Positions 42,035 to 50,926 are shown, counted from the stretch's first letter. The stretch: DNA of 64,000 nucleotides from Pseudomonas sp. GM48 (GCF_000282335.1 NZ_AKJM01000125.1:32260-96259), one strand, 5' to 3'. Program-made: numbers and translations. Notes: generated by a model not told the origin, from the letters alone.

Positions 42035-43525
42035 GTGTTCGAGCTTGAGTATTGGCAACGCAAGGCCGCTTCCCTGCGGTTTCCCGACCAGGCTGTGATC
42101 GATGGCCAGCGCCGTGCGGCGCAGTCGGGGCAGACTTTCGCTGCGATTAACCCCGCCACCGGGCAATGCCTGGCCAATGTCGCGGCCTGTGGCGAGGAAG
42201 ACGTGAACGCGGCGGTGCGCAATGCGCGGCAGGTGTTTGAAGCCGGCACCTGGTCGGCACGTTCGCCGACCGAACGTAAACAAGTGCTGTTGCGTCTGGC
42301 CGACTTGATCCTTGAAAACCGTGAAGAACTGGCGCTGCTCGATTCGCTGAACATGGGCAAGCCCGTCGCGGACGCCTATAACATCGACGTGCCGGGTGCC
42401 GCCGGGGTGTTCCGCTGGTACGCCGAGAGCCTCGACAAACTCTACGACCAGATCGCGCCGAGTGCGCAGAACGTTCTGGCGACCATTACTCGCGAAGCCC
42501 TCGGCGTGGTCGCTGCCGTGGTGCCGTGGAATTTTCCGCTGGACATGGCGGCGTGGAAACTCGCCCCGGCCCTGGCCGCGGGTAACTCGGTGATTCTCAA
42601 GCCGGCCGAGCAGTCGCCGTTTTCGGCCTTGCGTCTGGCGGAGCTGGCGCTTGAAGCCGGTGTGCCTGCGGGTGTGTTGAACGTGCTGCCGGGTCTGGGC
42701 GAGCAAACCGGCAAGGCCCTCGGTCTGCACCCGGACGTCGATTGCCTAGTGTTCACCGGCTCCACCGAAGTCGGCAAATATTTCATGCAGTACTCGGCCC
42801 AGTCGAACCTGAAACAGGTGTGGTTGGAGTGCGGCGGCAAGAGCGCCAACCTGGTGTTCGCCGATTGTCAGGACCTGGATCTGGCCGCCGAGAAAGCCGC
42901 GTTCGGCATCTTCTTCAATCAGGGCGAAGTCTGTTCGGCCAACTCGCGGTTGCTGGTGCAGCGCTCGATTCATGACGAGTTCGTCGGACGCCTCAAGGCC
43001 CAGGCGGAACGCTGGTTGCCGGGCGATCCGCTGGACCCGTCGAGCGCCGCCGGGGCCATCGTCGACAGCCGTCAGACTGCGCGCATCATGAAGTTCATCC
43101 AACAGGCCGAACAGCACGGCGCGAGCAAAGTGTGTGGCGGTCGGCAGTCGATCTTCAACGGCTCGGACAACTTCATTCAGCCGACGATTTTCACCGGTGT
43201 GACGCCGGACATGCCGCTGTTTCGCGATGAAGTATTCGGCCCGGTGCTGGCCGTCACAGTGTTCGACGACGAGGCCCATGCGTTGCAATTGGCCAACGAC
43301 AGCGTCTACGGGCTGGCGGCCTCGCTGTGGACCGACGACCTCAACCGCGCCCACCGCGTGGCGCGACAATTGCGAGCGGGCACGGTGTCGGTCAACAGCG
43401 TCGATGCGCTGGACGTAACCGTACCTTTTGGCGGTGGCAAGCAGTCGGGTTTCGGCCGCGACCTGTCCCTGCATTCATTCGATAAATACACCCAGTTGAA
43501 GACCACCTGGTTTCAATTGCGCTGA
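42035..43525 (+). CDS. NAD(P)-dependent aldehyde dehydrogenase (PuuC/KauB-like)
   Basis: A 496-residue aldehyde dehydrogenase most like the gamma-glutamyl-aminobutyraldehyde and aminoaldehyde dehydrogenases of polyamine catabolism. Motifs: PWNFPLDMAAWKLAPALAAGNSVILKPAEQSP (cofactor site), FTGSTEVGKYF, the general-base glutamate in WLECGGKSANLVFADC, and the catalytic cysteine in FFNQGEVCSANSRLLV. EVFGPVLAV and the C-terminal PFGGGKQSGFGRD are normal. The start is a GTG at 42035 (VFELEYWQRK) with GGAG nine bases upstream; a longer frame to 41849 covers the operator region. It lies 21 bases before the aminotransferase gene. Confidence 0.92.
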   Translation: MFELEYWQRKAASLRFPDQAVIDGQRRAAQSGQTFAAINPATGQCLANVAACGEEDVNAAVRNARQVFEAGTWSARSPTERKQVLLRLADLILENREELALLDSLNMGKPVADAYNIDVPGAAGVFRWYAESLDKLYDQIAPSAQNVLATITREALGVVAAVVPWNFPLDMAAWKLAPALAAGNSVILKPAEQSPFSALRLAELALEAGVPAGVLNVLPGLGEQTGKALGLHPDVDCLVFTGSTEVGKYFMQYSAQSNLKQVWLECGGKSANLVFADCQDLDLAAEKAAFGIFFNQGEVCSANSRLLVQRSIHDEFVGRLKAQAERWLPGDPLDPSSAAGAIVDSRQTARIMKFIQQAEQHGASKVCGGRQSIFNGSDNFIQPTIFTGVTPDMPLFRDEVFGPVLAVTVFDDEAHALQLANDSVYGLAASLWTDDLNRAHRVARQLRAGTVSVNSVDALDVTVPFGGGKQSGFGRDLSLHSFDKYTQLKTTWFQLR

Positions 43526-43546
43526 TAACAAAACGGAGAACTGGCG

Positions 43547-44917
43547 ATGACCACACCACGTGAAACCCGCGACTACCAGGCCGCCGACGCTGCGCACCAC
43601 ATCCATGCGTTCGTCGATCAGAAAGCCCTCAACGACGAGGGACCACGGGTGATGGTCCGTGGCGAGCGCCTGCACCTGTGGGACAACGACGGCCGGCGTT
43701 ACCTCGACGGCATGTCCGGGTTGTGGTGCACCAACCTCGGTTACGGGCGCAAGGACCTGGCGGCCGCGGCGAGCCAGCAACTGGAACAGCTGCCGTACTA
43801 CAACATGTTTTTCCACACCACCCACCCGCAGGTGATCGAGCTGTCCGAGCTGCTGTTCAGCCTGCTGCCGGGGCACTACAGCCACGCGATCTACACCAAC
43901 TCCGGCTCCGAGGCCAACGAGGTGTTGATCCGCACGGTGCGTCGTTACTGGCAGGTGCTCGGCAAGCCCGAGAAGAAAATCATGATCGGCCGCTGGAACG
44001 GTTACCACGGTTCGACCCTGGCCGCGACGGCACTGGGCGGCATGAAGTTCATGCACGAAATGGGCGGCATGATTCCGCACATCGAGCACATCGACGAGCC
44101 GTACTTCTTCGCTCACGAGGGCAACCTGACGCCAGCCGAATTCGGTCTGCGCGCGGCACAGCAACTGGAAGCGAAGATTCTCGAACTGGGTGCGGACAAG
44201 GTCGCAGGCTTCATCGCCGAACCGTTCCAGGGCGCTGGCGGGATGATCTTCCCGCCGGAAAGCTACTGGCCGGAAATCCAGCGCATCTGCCGCAAGTACG
44301 ACGTGCTGCTGTGTGCCGATGAAGTGATCGGCGGCTTCGGTCGTACTGGCGAATGGTTCGCCCACGAGTACTTCGGTTTCGAGCCGGACACCCTGTCCAT
44401 CGCCAAGGGCTTGACCTCGGGCTACATCCCCATGGGCGGCTTGATCCTGTCGAAGAAAATGGCCTCGGTGCTGGTGGAGCAGGGCGGTGTGTTTGCCCAC
44501 GGCCTGACTTACTCCGGGCACCCGGTGGCGGCGGCGGTGGCGATTGCCAACCTCAAGGCACTGCGCGATGAAGGTGTGGTGACGCGGGTCAAGGATGACA
44601 TCGGCCCGTACCTGCAACAGTGCCTGCGCGAAGTGTTTGGCAAGCACCCGCTGGTGGGCGATATCCAGGGCACCGGCATGGTTGCGGCGCTGCAACTGGC
44701 GGAAGACAAAAACAGCCGCAAGCGTTTTGCCAACGAGAACGACATCGCCTGGCGTTGCCGCACGATTGGCTTCGAGGAGGGGGTGATCATTCGCTCGACA
44801 TTGGGCCGGATGATCATGGCGCCGGCGTTGATTGCCAGTCGTGAAGAGATTGACGAACTGATCGCCAAGACCTTGAAAGCGGTGGATCGAACGGCGCAGG
44901 AATACGGCCGGCTCTGA
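43547..44917 (+). CDS. class III (omega-)aminotransferase, SpuC-like
   Basis: A 456-residue PLP-dependent class III aminotransferase. It has HLWDNDGRRYLDGMSGLWCTNLGYGRKDL, the phosphate-binding TNSGSEANEVLIRTVRRYW, IGRWNGYHGSTLAATALGG, the ring-binding aspartate in LLCADEVIGGFGRTGEWF and the Schiff-base lysine in LSIAKGLTSGYIPMGG. This pattern is shared by putrescine/cadaverine:pyruvate (SpuC) and beta-alanine:pyruvate aminotransferases. The paired aldehyde dehydrogenase suggests that the aminotransferase makes an aldehyde from a terminal amine, which is then oxidised. GGAG precedes the ATG. The exact amine is not determinable from sequence. Confidence 0.92.
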   Translation: MTTPRETRDYQAADAAHHIHAFVDQKALNDEGPRVMVRGERLHLWDNDGRRYLDGMSGLWCTNLGYGRKDLAAAASQQLEQLPYYNMFFHTTHPQVIELSELLFSLLPGHYSHAIYTNSGSEANEVLIRTVRRYWQVLGKPEKKIMIGRWNGYHGSTLAATALGGMKFMHEMGGMIPHIEHIDEPYFFAHEGNLTPAEFGLRAAQQLEAKILELGADKVAGFIAEPFQGAGGMIFPPESYWPEIQRICRKYDVLLCADEVIGGFGRTGEWFAHEYFGFEPDTLSIAKGLTSGYIPMGGLILSKKMASVLVEQGGVFAHGLTYSGHPVAAAVAIANLKALRDEGVVTRVKDDIGPYLQQCLREVFGKHPLVGDIQGTGMVAALQLAEDKNSRKRFANENDIAWRCRTIGFEEGVIIRSTLGRMIMAPALIASREEIDELIAKTLKAVDRTAQEYGRL

Positions 44918-44941
44918 TCGTGTAGCGTTCTTTCGGGCCTC

Positions 44942-45016
44942 TTCGCGAGCAAGCCCGCTCCCACATTGGATTTGTGTCTGACACCGATCCCCTGTGGGAG
45001 CGGGCTTGCTCGCGAA
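44942..45016. repeat. REP pair, family A, inward order
   Basis: TTCGCGAGCAAGCCCGCTCC first and complement last, spacer GGATTTGTGTCTGACACCGA. It follows the aminotransferase gene and separates it from the ABC importer. The remaining 276 bases up to the importer contain no gene or clear promoter that I can see. Confidence 0.95.
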
Positions 45017-45292
45017 TGCTATGGCCCATTCAACATAGTTCCAGCACCTTGCACTCACCCCGTGCGTCCCCGCCGACAGCGCCCTTTCGCAGTGCGCGCT
45101 AACGAGTTTTTTCATCGTTCGCATCCACATATTTCCTCATTTTCCTAATCCCGCCCTTGGGCCAACATCGATCTCGCCAGCCCGCCGAATGCTGCCCGCC
45201 GAAGGGTCCCTCAGAGACCACAGGTAGCAGCCGATTCAGGGCTCGCCGTACTGCCCATGACAAAACTAAATCAACAGCTTTGGGAGTGCTCC

Positions 45293-46279
45293 ATGATCAA
45301 GTCCTTGCTTACCCGCGTTGTCCATCCACTGGCGATCACCGCCATCGCCGCGACGGTCGCCACCAGCGCCCAGGCCGGCACCTTGTCCATCGGTCATACC
45401 ACCTGGGTCGGCTACGGCACCCTGTACCTGGCCCAGGACCTTGGCTACTTCAAGGAAAACGGTTTGACCGTCGAGTTGCCAGTGGTCGAAGAAGCGGCGA
45501 TGTACATGGCCGCACAAGCTTCCGGCGAGTTGTCCGGCTCGGCGTCGACCATCGACGAGGTGCTCAAGTACCGTCCGCAATTCTGCTTCAAGGCCGTGGC
45601 CGCGCTGGACGACAGCCATGGTGGCGACGGCGTGCTGGTGGGCAAGGACGTCAAGAACCTGCAAGACCTCAAGGGCCAGGCCGTGGCGGTGAACGAAGGG
45701 TCGACTTCGCAGTTCTGGTTGTCGTATCTGCTGAAAAAGAACGGCATGAAAATGAGCGACATCACCGTGCAGAACATGACGGCCGACGATGCCGCCACCG
45801 CGTTCATCGCCGGTCGCGTACCCGCCGCCGTGACCTGGGAGCCGCACCTGTCGATGGTGCGCGACAAGAAACAGGGCAAGGTGCTGATCGACAGCAGCAG
45901 CACGCCGGGCGTGATCGTCGACGTGGTGGCATTGAACTGCACCGTCATCGAAAAACAGCCGGAAGACGTCAAGGCACTGGTGGCCGGTTTGTACAAAGCC
46001 GTGCAGTACACCAAGGATCATCCGCAGGAGGCCTACAAAATCATGGCCAAGGGTGTCGGCGGTTACCTGGCCGATCCGAAGGAACTCGAAGCGGCCGCCC
46101 AAGGCGTGCGTTTCTATGATCAGGCCATGAGCGAAAAACTGTTGGGCGCGCCGGGCAAACCGGGTGACAGCGCACCGCTGATCAAACTGGCCAACGAGAC
46201 CGCCAGCGAGCTGCAAGGCAAGCCCTACAACGTCAGCAATGACGACCTGATCGACAACCGTTTCGTCACCCCCCTCTAG
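45293..46279 (+). CDS. NitT/TauT-type ABC transporter substrate-binding protein
   Basis: A 328-residue periplasmic binding protein. The start MIKSLLTRVVHPLAITAIAATVATSAQAG (45293, GGGAG upstream) gives a Sec signal peptide with cleavage after AQA. The mature part matches the SsuA/TauA/NMT1 group: LSIGHTTWVGYGTLYLAQDLGYFKENGLTVEL, AQASGELSGSASTIDEVLKY, LKGQAVAVNEGSTSQFWLSYLLKKNGM and FIAGRVPAAVTWEPHLS. Relatives bind sulfonates, nitrate, pyrimidines or amines, so the ligand is open. It is the first of three importer genes and follows the amine-oxidation pair after a 375-base gap. Confidence 0.9.
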   Translation: MIKSLLTRVVHPLAITAIAATVATSAQAGTLSIGHTTWVGYGTLYLAQDLGYFKENGLTVELPVVEEAAMYMAAQASGELSGSASTIDEVLKYRPQFCFKAVAALDDSHGGDGVLVGKDVKNLQDLKGQAVAVNEGSTSQFWLSYLLKKNGMKMSDITVQNMTADDAATAFIAGRVPAAVTWEPHLSMVRDKKQGKVLIDSSSTPGVIVDVVALNCTVIEKQPEDVKALVAGLYKAVQYTKDHPQEAYKIMAKGVGGYLADPKELEAAAQGVRFYDQAMSEKLLGAPGKPGDSAPLIKLANETASELQGKPYNVSNDDLIDNRFVTPL

Positions 46280-46288
46280 GAGGTTTGC

Positions 46289-47092
46289 ATGTTCAAGCGC
46301 AATTCATGGCTGAGCCGCTGCATCACGCCCAAGACCGGCCTGCCGGTCTCGGTGATCTGGAGCGCGAGCGGTCTGGCCTGGGTGCTGCTGGTCGGCCTGT
46401 GGGCCGGTTTGTCTTACGGTGGCGTGGTGCCGGGCATGTTCCTGCCGACGCCGGGTGCGGTGGTCGAAGCCGCCGTACGCCTCGGTCGCGACGGCACTCT
46501 CGGCCAGCATGTGTGGGCCAGCGTCGAAGTGGTGATGGTCGGTTTCATTGTGTCGTCCCTGGTGGCGGTGCCGCTGGGGTTGCTGATGGGCAGCTTCCGC
46601 ATCGTCCAGGCCTTCCTTGAGCCGCTGGTGAACTTCATTCGCTACCTGCCGGTGACCTCGTTCGTGCCGCTGTTCATCCTGTGGATCGGCATCGGCCTGG
46701 AGCAGCGGGTATCGGTGATCATCTTCGGTGTGTTCTTCCAGCAACTGGTGATGATCGCGGACGTGTCCAAAGGCATCTCCAAGGACCTGATCAACGCCTC
46801 CTATACCCTCGGTTCCAATCGCCGCGATGCGGTGCTGCATGTGATCGCCCCGGCTTCCCTGCCAGGCGTACTCGATACCCTGCGCGTGACCATGGGCTGG
46901 GCCTGGACTTACCTGGTGGTCGCCGAACTGGTCGCCGCTTCCAGTGGCCTGGGTTACCTGAGCCTCAAGGCCATGCGCGGCTTTCAGGTGGATGTGATCT
47001 TCCTGGCCATCGCGATCATCGGCCTGCTGGGCCTGGTCACCGATCAACTGTTCCGTTTTCTCCGTCTGAGGATCACCGCATGGGCTCAGTAA
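46289..47092 (+). CDS. ABC transporter permease (NitT/TauT type)
   Basis: A 267-residue inner-membrane permease with about six membrane segments, starting after AGGAGG with ATG at 46289. The EAA loop that docks on the ATPase reads INASYTLGSNRRDAVLHVIAPASLPGVLDTLRVTMGWAWTYLVVAEL, the usual form for SsuC/TauC-type permeases. FIRYLPVTSFVPLFILWIGIGLEQ is the conserved core segment. It lies nine bases after the binding-protein gene and overlaps the ATPase gene by 13 bases, so subunit synthesis is coupled. Confidence 0.93.
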   Translation: MFKRNSWLSRCITPKTGLPVSVIWSASGLAWVLLVGLWAGLSYGGVVPGMFLPTPGAVVEAAVRLGRDGTLGQHVWASVEVVMVGFIVSSLVAVPLGLLMGSFRIVQAFLEPLVNFIRYLPVTSFVPLFILWIGIGLEQRVSVIIFGVFFQQLVMIADVSKGISKDLINASYTLGSNRRDAVLHVIAPASLPGVLDTLRVTMGWAWTYLVVAELVAASSGLGYLSLKAMRGFQVDVIFLAIAIIGLLGLVTDQLFRFLRLRITAWAQ

Positions 47093-47913
47093 CCGCCGCC
47101 ACTCATCGTTTTGTCGCCCCCCAGGCTGCCCCGGTGAACGCGCCCCGGCTGCAAGTGGACAAGGTCAGTCTGAGTTACAGGAAACCCGATGGCGGCACGT
47201 TCACTGCGTTGCAGGAGGTGTCGTTCGAGGTCCCGGACCAGCAGTTCGCCGTACTGGTAGGACCTTCGGGTTGTGGCAAGTCGAGCCTGCTGTATCTCAC
47301 TGCCGGTCTGGCCGAACCGACCTCCGGCGAGATTTACGTCGGCGGCCAACAGGTGGAAGGCCCCGGCGCGGATCGCGGCATGGTGTTCCAGAGTTACACG
47401 CTGTTCCCGTGGCTGACCGTGCGGCAGAACGTCGAGTTCGGCCTCAAACGTCGCGGCATGCCGGCGGCGCAACGCAAGGACATCGTCGACTACTACGTCA
47501 ACGAAGTGGGCCTGAGCGGTTTTGCCGACAACTACGCCAAGCAGTTGTCCGGCGGGATGATGCAACGCGTCGCTATTGCCCGCGCGCTGGCCAATGACCC
47601 GCAGATCCTGCTGATGGACGAACCCTTCGGCGCCCTCGACAGCCAGACGCGCCTGCAAATGCAGCAGTTGTTGCTGCGGGTGTGGGGCAACAGCAAGAAG
47701 ACCGTGTTGTTCGTGACCCACGACATCGACGAGGCGATTCTGCTTGGCGACCGGGTCTACGTCATGGGCGCCAGGCCTGGGCGGATCAAGCAGATTCTGG
47801 ATGTGCCGATCGAACGTCCACGCAACCTGGACATGGTCATGGAGCGCTCGTTCATCGAAATGAAGCGCGAGATCTTCGGGCTGCTGCATGACGATCTGGA
47901 AGAGGTGCATTAA
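47080..47913 (+). CDS. ABC transporter ATP-binding protein (NitT/TauT type)
   Basis: A 277-residue ATPase powering the importer. Walker A is GPSGCGKSS, the Q-loop is VFQSYTLFPWLTVRQN, the signature is LSGGMMQRVAIARAL, Walker B is ILLMDEPFGALD, and the switch histidine is in VTHDIDEAI. The 20 residues before the core are Ala/Pro-rich. The C-terminus (MGARPGRIKQILDVPIERPRNLDMVMERSFIEMKREIFGLL) is the normal SsuB/TauB form. The ATG at 47080 lies within the permease end. The next feature is a REP pair, which closes the unit. Confidence 0.95.
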   Translation: MGSVTAATHRFVAPQAAPVNAPRLQVDKVSLSYRKPDGGTFTALQEVSFEVPDQQFAVLVGPSGCGKSSLLYLTAGLAEPTSGEIYVGGQQVEGPGADRGMVFQSYTLFPWLTVRQNVEFGLKRRGMPAAQRKDIVDYYVNEVGLSGFADNYAKQLSGGMMQRVAIARALANDPQILLMDEPFGALDSQTRLQMQQLLLRVWGNSKKTVLFVTHDIDEAILLGDRVYVMGARPGRIKQILDVPIERPRNLDMVMERSFIEMKREIFGLLHDDLEEVH

Positions 47914-47934
47914 GTCTGGTTTGCACAGCTCTGA

Positions 47935-48022
47935 GTGGGAGCGGGCTTGCTCGCGAAGAGGGCGTGTCAGTCGACTTCCCAGGTAGCTGATACACCGCCT
48001 TCGCGAGCAAGCCCGCTCCCAC
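47935..48022. repeat. REP pair, family A, outward order
   Basis: GTGGGAGCGGGCTTGCTCGC first and complement last, with GTGTCAGTCGAC in the spacer. It sits between the convergent importer operon and the EEP-family gene. Confidence 0.95.
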
Positions 48023-48043
48023 CGGTTTTGTGTTGACTCAGGG

Positions 48044-49123
48044 TCAGGGCGCAGCCGGCAACAGGAACCGGGCAATCACCGGCAAGTGATCGGAGATACG
48101 CAACGTATCGTCTTGCCTCACCATGGCTTCGACCCGTTTGATCCGCGGACTGTAGAACAGGTAGTCGACGGTCCGGTCGGGGCCGTTCAGCCCCGGGTCG
48201 TTCGGGTAGTGGGTCAGCCAGCGCTTGCGGTCGATACCACTGGCTTCGTTGTTGGTCGGGATCATCGGGTACTTGTCCCACAGCACATGCAACGCACTGT
48301 CGGCGGAGTAGGGCGTGCGTTGCGCATCGGGCAGGCGTCGATACTGGCCCAACGGCAACAGGTTGAAATCCCCGCCGATCAGCCACGGCGTGCCACGGCT
48401 TTCGAATTTATCGAGGGCCCTGGCCACGGCGTTCACCTGGTCTTGCAGGGCATTGTCGGCTTGGGTGGCGCGGTCCAGATGGGTATTGAGCACCGCCAAC
48501 TGCCCGCCATCACTCAATGGCAAGTAGCTCACCAGCAAGGCGTCTCTGGGTTTGAATTGGCGGCTGACCGGATTGCCCGGATCGACGGGCAGTTGCAGGC
48601 GTTCGGCATGTTCGATCTGGTAGCGGCTCAGGGTTGCCAGTTGCCGGCCGACGCTGCCGAAAATGTGCGGGTTCGGCACGAAGTCGGCCTTCCAGTCGAA
48701 GGCGCTGGTGCCACACGGATACAAATCGGCGAGCCGTTCCTGCAGCAGTTTGAGCTGGTGCTGGTAATTGCTGGCCTTGGCGCCGTCGTCCAGCTCCTGC
48801 AACAGTACGATGTCCGGTTGTTCGTCGCGAATCACCCGCGCCACTTCGTCGAGGCTGAAGGCCATGTCTTCCGCTGTGGGGCGTTCGTCGGTGCCGGCGG
48901 CCAGGTCGTTCCAGAACACGTAACGCTTGCCGGCCAGGTACTGGACGTTCCAGGTCATTACCTTCAGCGCCTGCCCGGGGACCAGGGTGGGAGCCTGGGT
49001 ACTGCAACTGACGGGCAACACTTCTTTGGCATCGGGGCGCCAGGTCAGGCTGTAGATCATCGCGGCGATCAGGCCGATCACGACCAACAGGCCCAGCAGG
49101 GTGTAGCGCAGTAGACGGGTCAT
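48044..49123 (-). CDS. endonuclease/exonuclease/phosphatase family protein
   Basis: A 359-residue EEP-superfamily metal-dependent phosphohydrolase. It starts at MTRLLRYTLLGLLVVIGLIAAMIYSL (49123), an uncleaved or signal-like membrane helix that would place the enzyme in the periplasm. The catalytic motifs are present: MTWNVQYL (Asn), LLQELDDG (metal Glu), LNTHLDR (His), GGDFNLL (Asp/Asn), TVDYLFYSP and SDHLPV (His). The superfamily includes DNases, sphingomyelinases and phosphoinositide phosphatases; the substrate here cannot be told from sequence. An upstream in-frame start to 49162 is less likely. Confidence 0.88.
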   Translation of the reverse strand: MTRLLRYTLLGLLVVIGLIAAMIYSLTWRPDAKEVLPVSCSTQAPTLVPGQALKVMTWNVQYLAGKRYVFWNDLAAGTDERPTAEDMAFSLDEVARVIRDEQPDIVLLQELDDGAKASNYQHQLKLLQERLADLYPCGTSAFDWKADFVPNPHIFGSVGRQLATLSRYQIEHAERLQLPVDPGNPVSRQFKPRDALLVSYLPLSDGGQLAVLNTHLDRATQADNALQDQVNAVARALDKFESRGTPWLIGGDFNLLPLGQYRRLPDAQRTPYSADSALHVLWDKYPMIPTNNEASGIDRKRWLTHYPNDPGLNGPDRTVDYLFYSPRIKRVEAMVRQDDTLRISDHLPVIARFLLPAAP

Positions 49124-49189
49124 GGCTCGGCTTATTAGCGTTACAAAATTGTTCCCGAGCATACCCGAGAGCGATGGCCGCGCCCAAGG

Positions 49190-49864
49190 TCAGAGCGAGC
49201 TGTCATTGCTCTCAGGCAACGGGTTGATCAGCATGAACAGACGGAACAGCACCACGCTGGTGAACAGCTGCAGGAAACTGTGGGCGCTGTCGATCAGCAG
49301 CGAGATCACCGGGTTTTGCGGTTCCGGATACGCCGCCAGGGTTACCCCCTTGAGCAGCCACAACGGTCCCATCACACACAAAATGCACAGCAGGATGCGC
49401 AGAAAGTGACCTTGGGTCATGCGCAGGCTTTCCTTCATGGCTGCCAGCGGCGCCAGGCCCCGCAACACCAGCAGGTATTCACCAAACGCCAGGGTCACCA
49501 TCAGGTAGATGCCCGGCAGAAAGTACAGCGACAGGCCAAGCAGAATCAGCACGGTATTGAGCGCCGTCAGCAGGGCGAAGCGTGGCCACAGGCTTGCCGC
49601 CATCGCCAGCAGGTCGCGGTTGCGCGGCGACTCGCCTCGGCTGCGGGCGTCGAGAAACAGAATCAGCGCGGCGGTGTACAGCGGGTACACCAGCAGGCCG
49701 ACGATCACGCTGATACCGGGGAAACTGTCCGGCTCGGTGGAGTGGTCGACCACTTGTTGCAGCAGCGCCTCAAGCATCACCAGCGGCAGGCACAGCTGCA
49801 CGATCTGGCTCAGATTGCGCTTGAAGAAATACAGCGAGTCACGCAGGACATCTAACGGATTCAT
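49190..49864 (-). CDS. YciC-family (UPF0259) membrane protein
   Basis: A 224-residue integral membrane protein with about six hydrophobic segments, starting MNPLDVLRDSLYFFKRNLSQIVQLCLPLVMLEALL. The pattern (FFKRNLSQI, LDARSRGESPRNRDLLAMAASLWPRFALL, LRGLAPLAAMKESLRMTQGHFLRIL) matches the YciC/UPF0259 family. E. coli YciC is uncharacterised beyond being an inner-membrane protein. It lies upstream of the EEP gene on the same strand, 66 bases apart, and may share its transcript. It is divergent from the DUF2076 gene across a region rich in dyads. Confidence 0.85.
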   Translation of the reverse strand: MNPLDVLRDSLYFFKRNLSQIVQLCLPLVMLEALLQQVVDHSTEPDSFPGISVIVGLLVYPLYTAALILFLDARSRGESPRNRDLLAMAASLWPRFALLTALNTVLILLGLSLYFLPGIYLMVTLAFGEYLLVLRGLAPLAAMKESLRMTQGHFLRILLCILCVMGPLWLLKGVTLAAYPEPQNPVISLLIDSAHSFLQLFTSVVLFRLFMLINPLPESNDSSL

Positions 49865-50042
49865 CAGTTGGTATCGCAGGTTGGACGCAGTGGCTCACTT
49901 TAACCGATCAAGCGCTCGGGGACGCAAACGTAAACGTTCGGTAAAGGTCATTGAAACATATTGTTTCAGCCTCCATTAAGGTTGAGCACCTTATCCTCAG
50001 TGGATAAAGGCAACGATTTCCCCGGCAATCTACGAGGTCGCC

Positions 50043-50816
50043 ATGAACAGCGAAGAACAAACCCTGATCGATGGACTGTTTTCCCGGCTGCAACAGGCCG
50101 AAACGGACTCAGCCCCGCGCGATGCCCAGGCCGAGGCGCGGATCAAGGAACACCTGACGCGCCAGCCAGCGGCAGGTTATTTCATGACCCAGGCGATTCT
50201 GGTGCAAGAGGCGGCGATCAAGAGCCTTGATGAACAGAACAGGCAACTGACCCAGCAAGTTCAGCAGTTGCAGGCAGAATTGCAACAAGCCAAGGCCCAA
50301 CCGGCTGCTCCGGCACCGGGTAGCGGTGGCTTTTTGTCGAGCATCTTTGGCGGCAGCTCTCGTGAGCCACAGCCGGCACCCACCCAGAGCGCACCGCCAT
50401 CGAGCGGTGGCTGGCGAGAGCCGGGGCGTTCGTCGTTTGGCGCACCACCGCCCCAACAGAACTTCGGCGCCCCGCAGCAGAACTTTCCACAGCAAGGTTA
50501 TGCGCCGCAACAGCAGGCTCCGGCAGCGGCCGGCAGCAGTTTCCTCGGCGGTGCGCTGAAAACTGCCGCCGGCGTGGCGGGCGGCGTGATGCTCGCCCAA
50601 GGCATCAGCAGCCTGTTCCATCACAATCAGCAACCGGAAGTCGTTGAGGTCATCAAGGAAGAGCCAGCCCAGGTCAACGACCAGGGCAACAATGGCTGGG
50701 GCGATGACCAGCGCATGGCCGGTAATGATTCCTATGGCAACGATCAGGGCGGGTTCAGCGACGCTGACTACAGCGATGACTCGTTATTCGGCGGCGACGA
50801 CGATTCCTTCGTCTGA
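50043..50816 (+). CDS. DUF2076 family protein
   Basis: A 257-residue protein of the DUF2076 family. The N-terminal 85 residues are helical (MNSEEQTLIDGLFSRLQQAE ... FMTQAILVQEAAIKSLDEQNRQLTQQVQQLQAELQQAK) with a likely short coiled coil. The middle is P/Q/G/S-rich and ends in a glycine-rich hydrophobic stretch (SFLGGALKTAAGVAGGVMLAQGISSLF), and the tail is strongly acidic (DADYSDDSLFGGDDDSF). Relatives are described as periplasmic ligand-binding sensor-like proteins, but there is no signal peptide here. Function unknown. It is a single-gene unit ending at a family B repeat. Confidence 0.87.
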   Translation: MNSEEQTLIDGLFSRLQQAETDSAPRDAQAEARIKEHLTRQPAAGYFMTQAILVQEAAIKSLDEQNRQLTQQVQQLQAELQQAKAQPAAPAPGSGGFLSSIFGGSSREPQPAPTQSAPPSSGGWREPGRSSFGAPPPQQNFGAPQQNFPQQGYAPQQQAPAAAGSSFLGGALKTAAGVAGGVMLAQGISSLFHHNQQPEVVEVIKEEPAQVNDQGNNGWGDDQRMAGNDSYGNDQGGFSDADYSDDSLFGGDDDSFV

Positions 50817-50822
50817 AACATC

Positions 50823-50926
50823 TGTGGCGAGGGAGCTTGCTCCCGTCGGACTGCGTAGCAGGCCCCTTGGGTTCTAACGTAAGGGGGCTGCTTCGCACCC
50901 CAGCGGGAGCAAGCTCCCTCGCCACA
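50823..50926. repeat. palindromic repeat, family B (GGGAGCTTGCTCCC type), short form
   Basis: Arms TGTGGCGAGGGAGCTTGCTC and complement, 104 bases overall, about 30 bases shorter than the other copies because of a smaller central spacer. It follows the DUF2076 gene by six bases. Confidence 0.92.

Noticed and set aside
43475..45130. 551-codon minus-strand open frame over the aminotransferase gene
   Set aside because: Antisense to a gene with complete class III aminotransferase motifs; it also runs through a REP pair.
40888..47913. Genomic island or recent transfer for the amine module
   Set aside because: No integrase, tRNA end, direct repeats or visible change in base composition; the same repeat families flank it as flank core genes.
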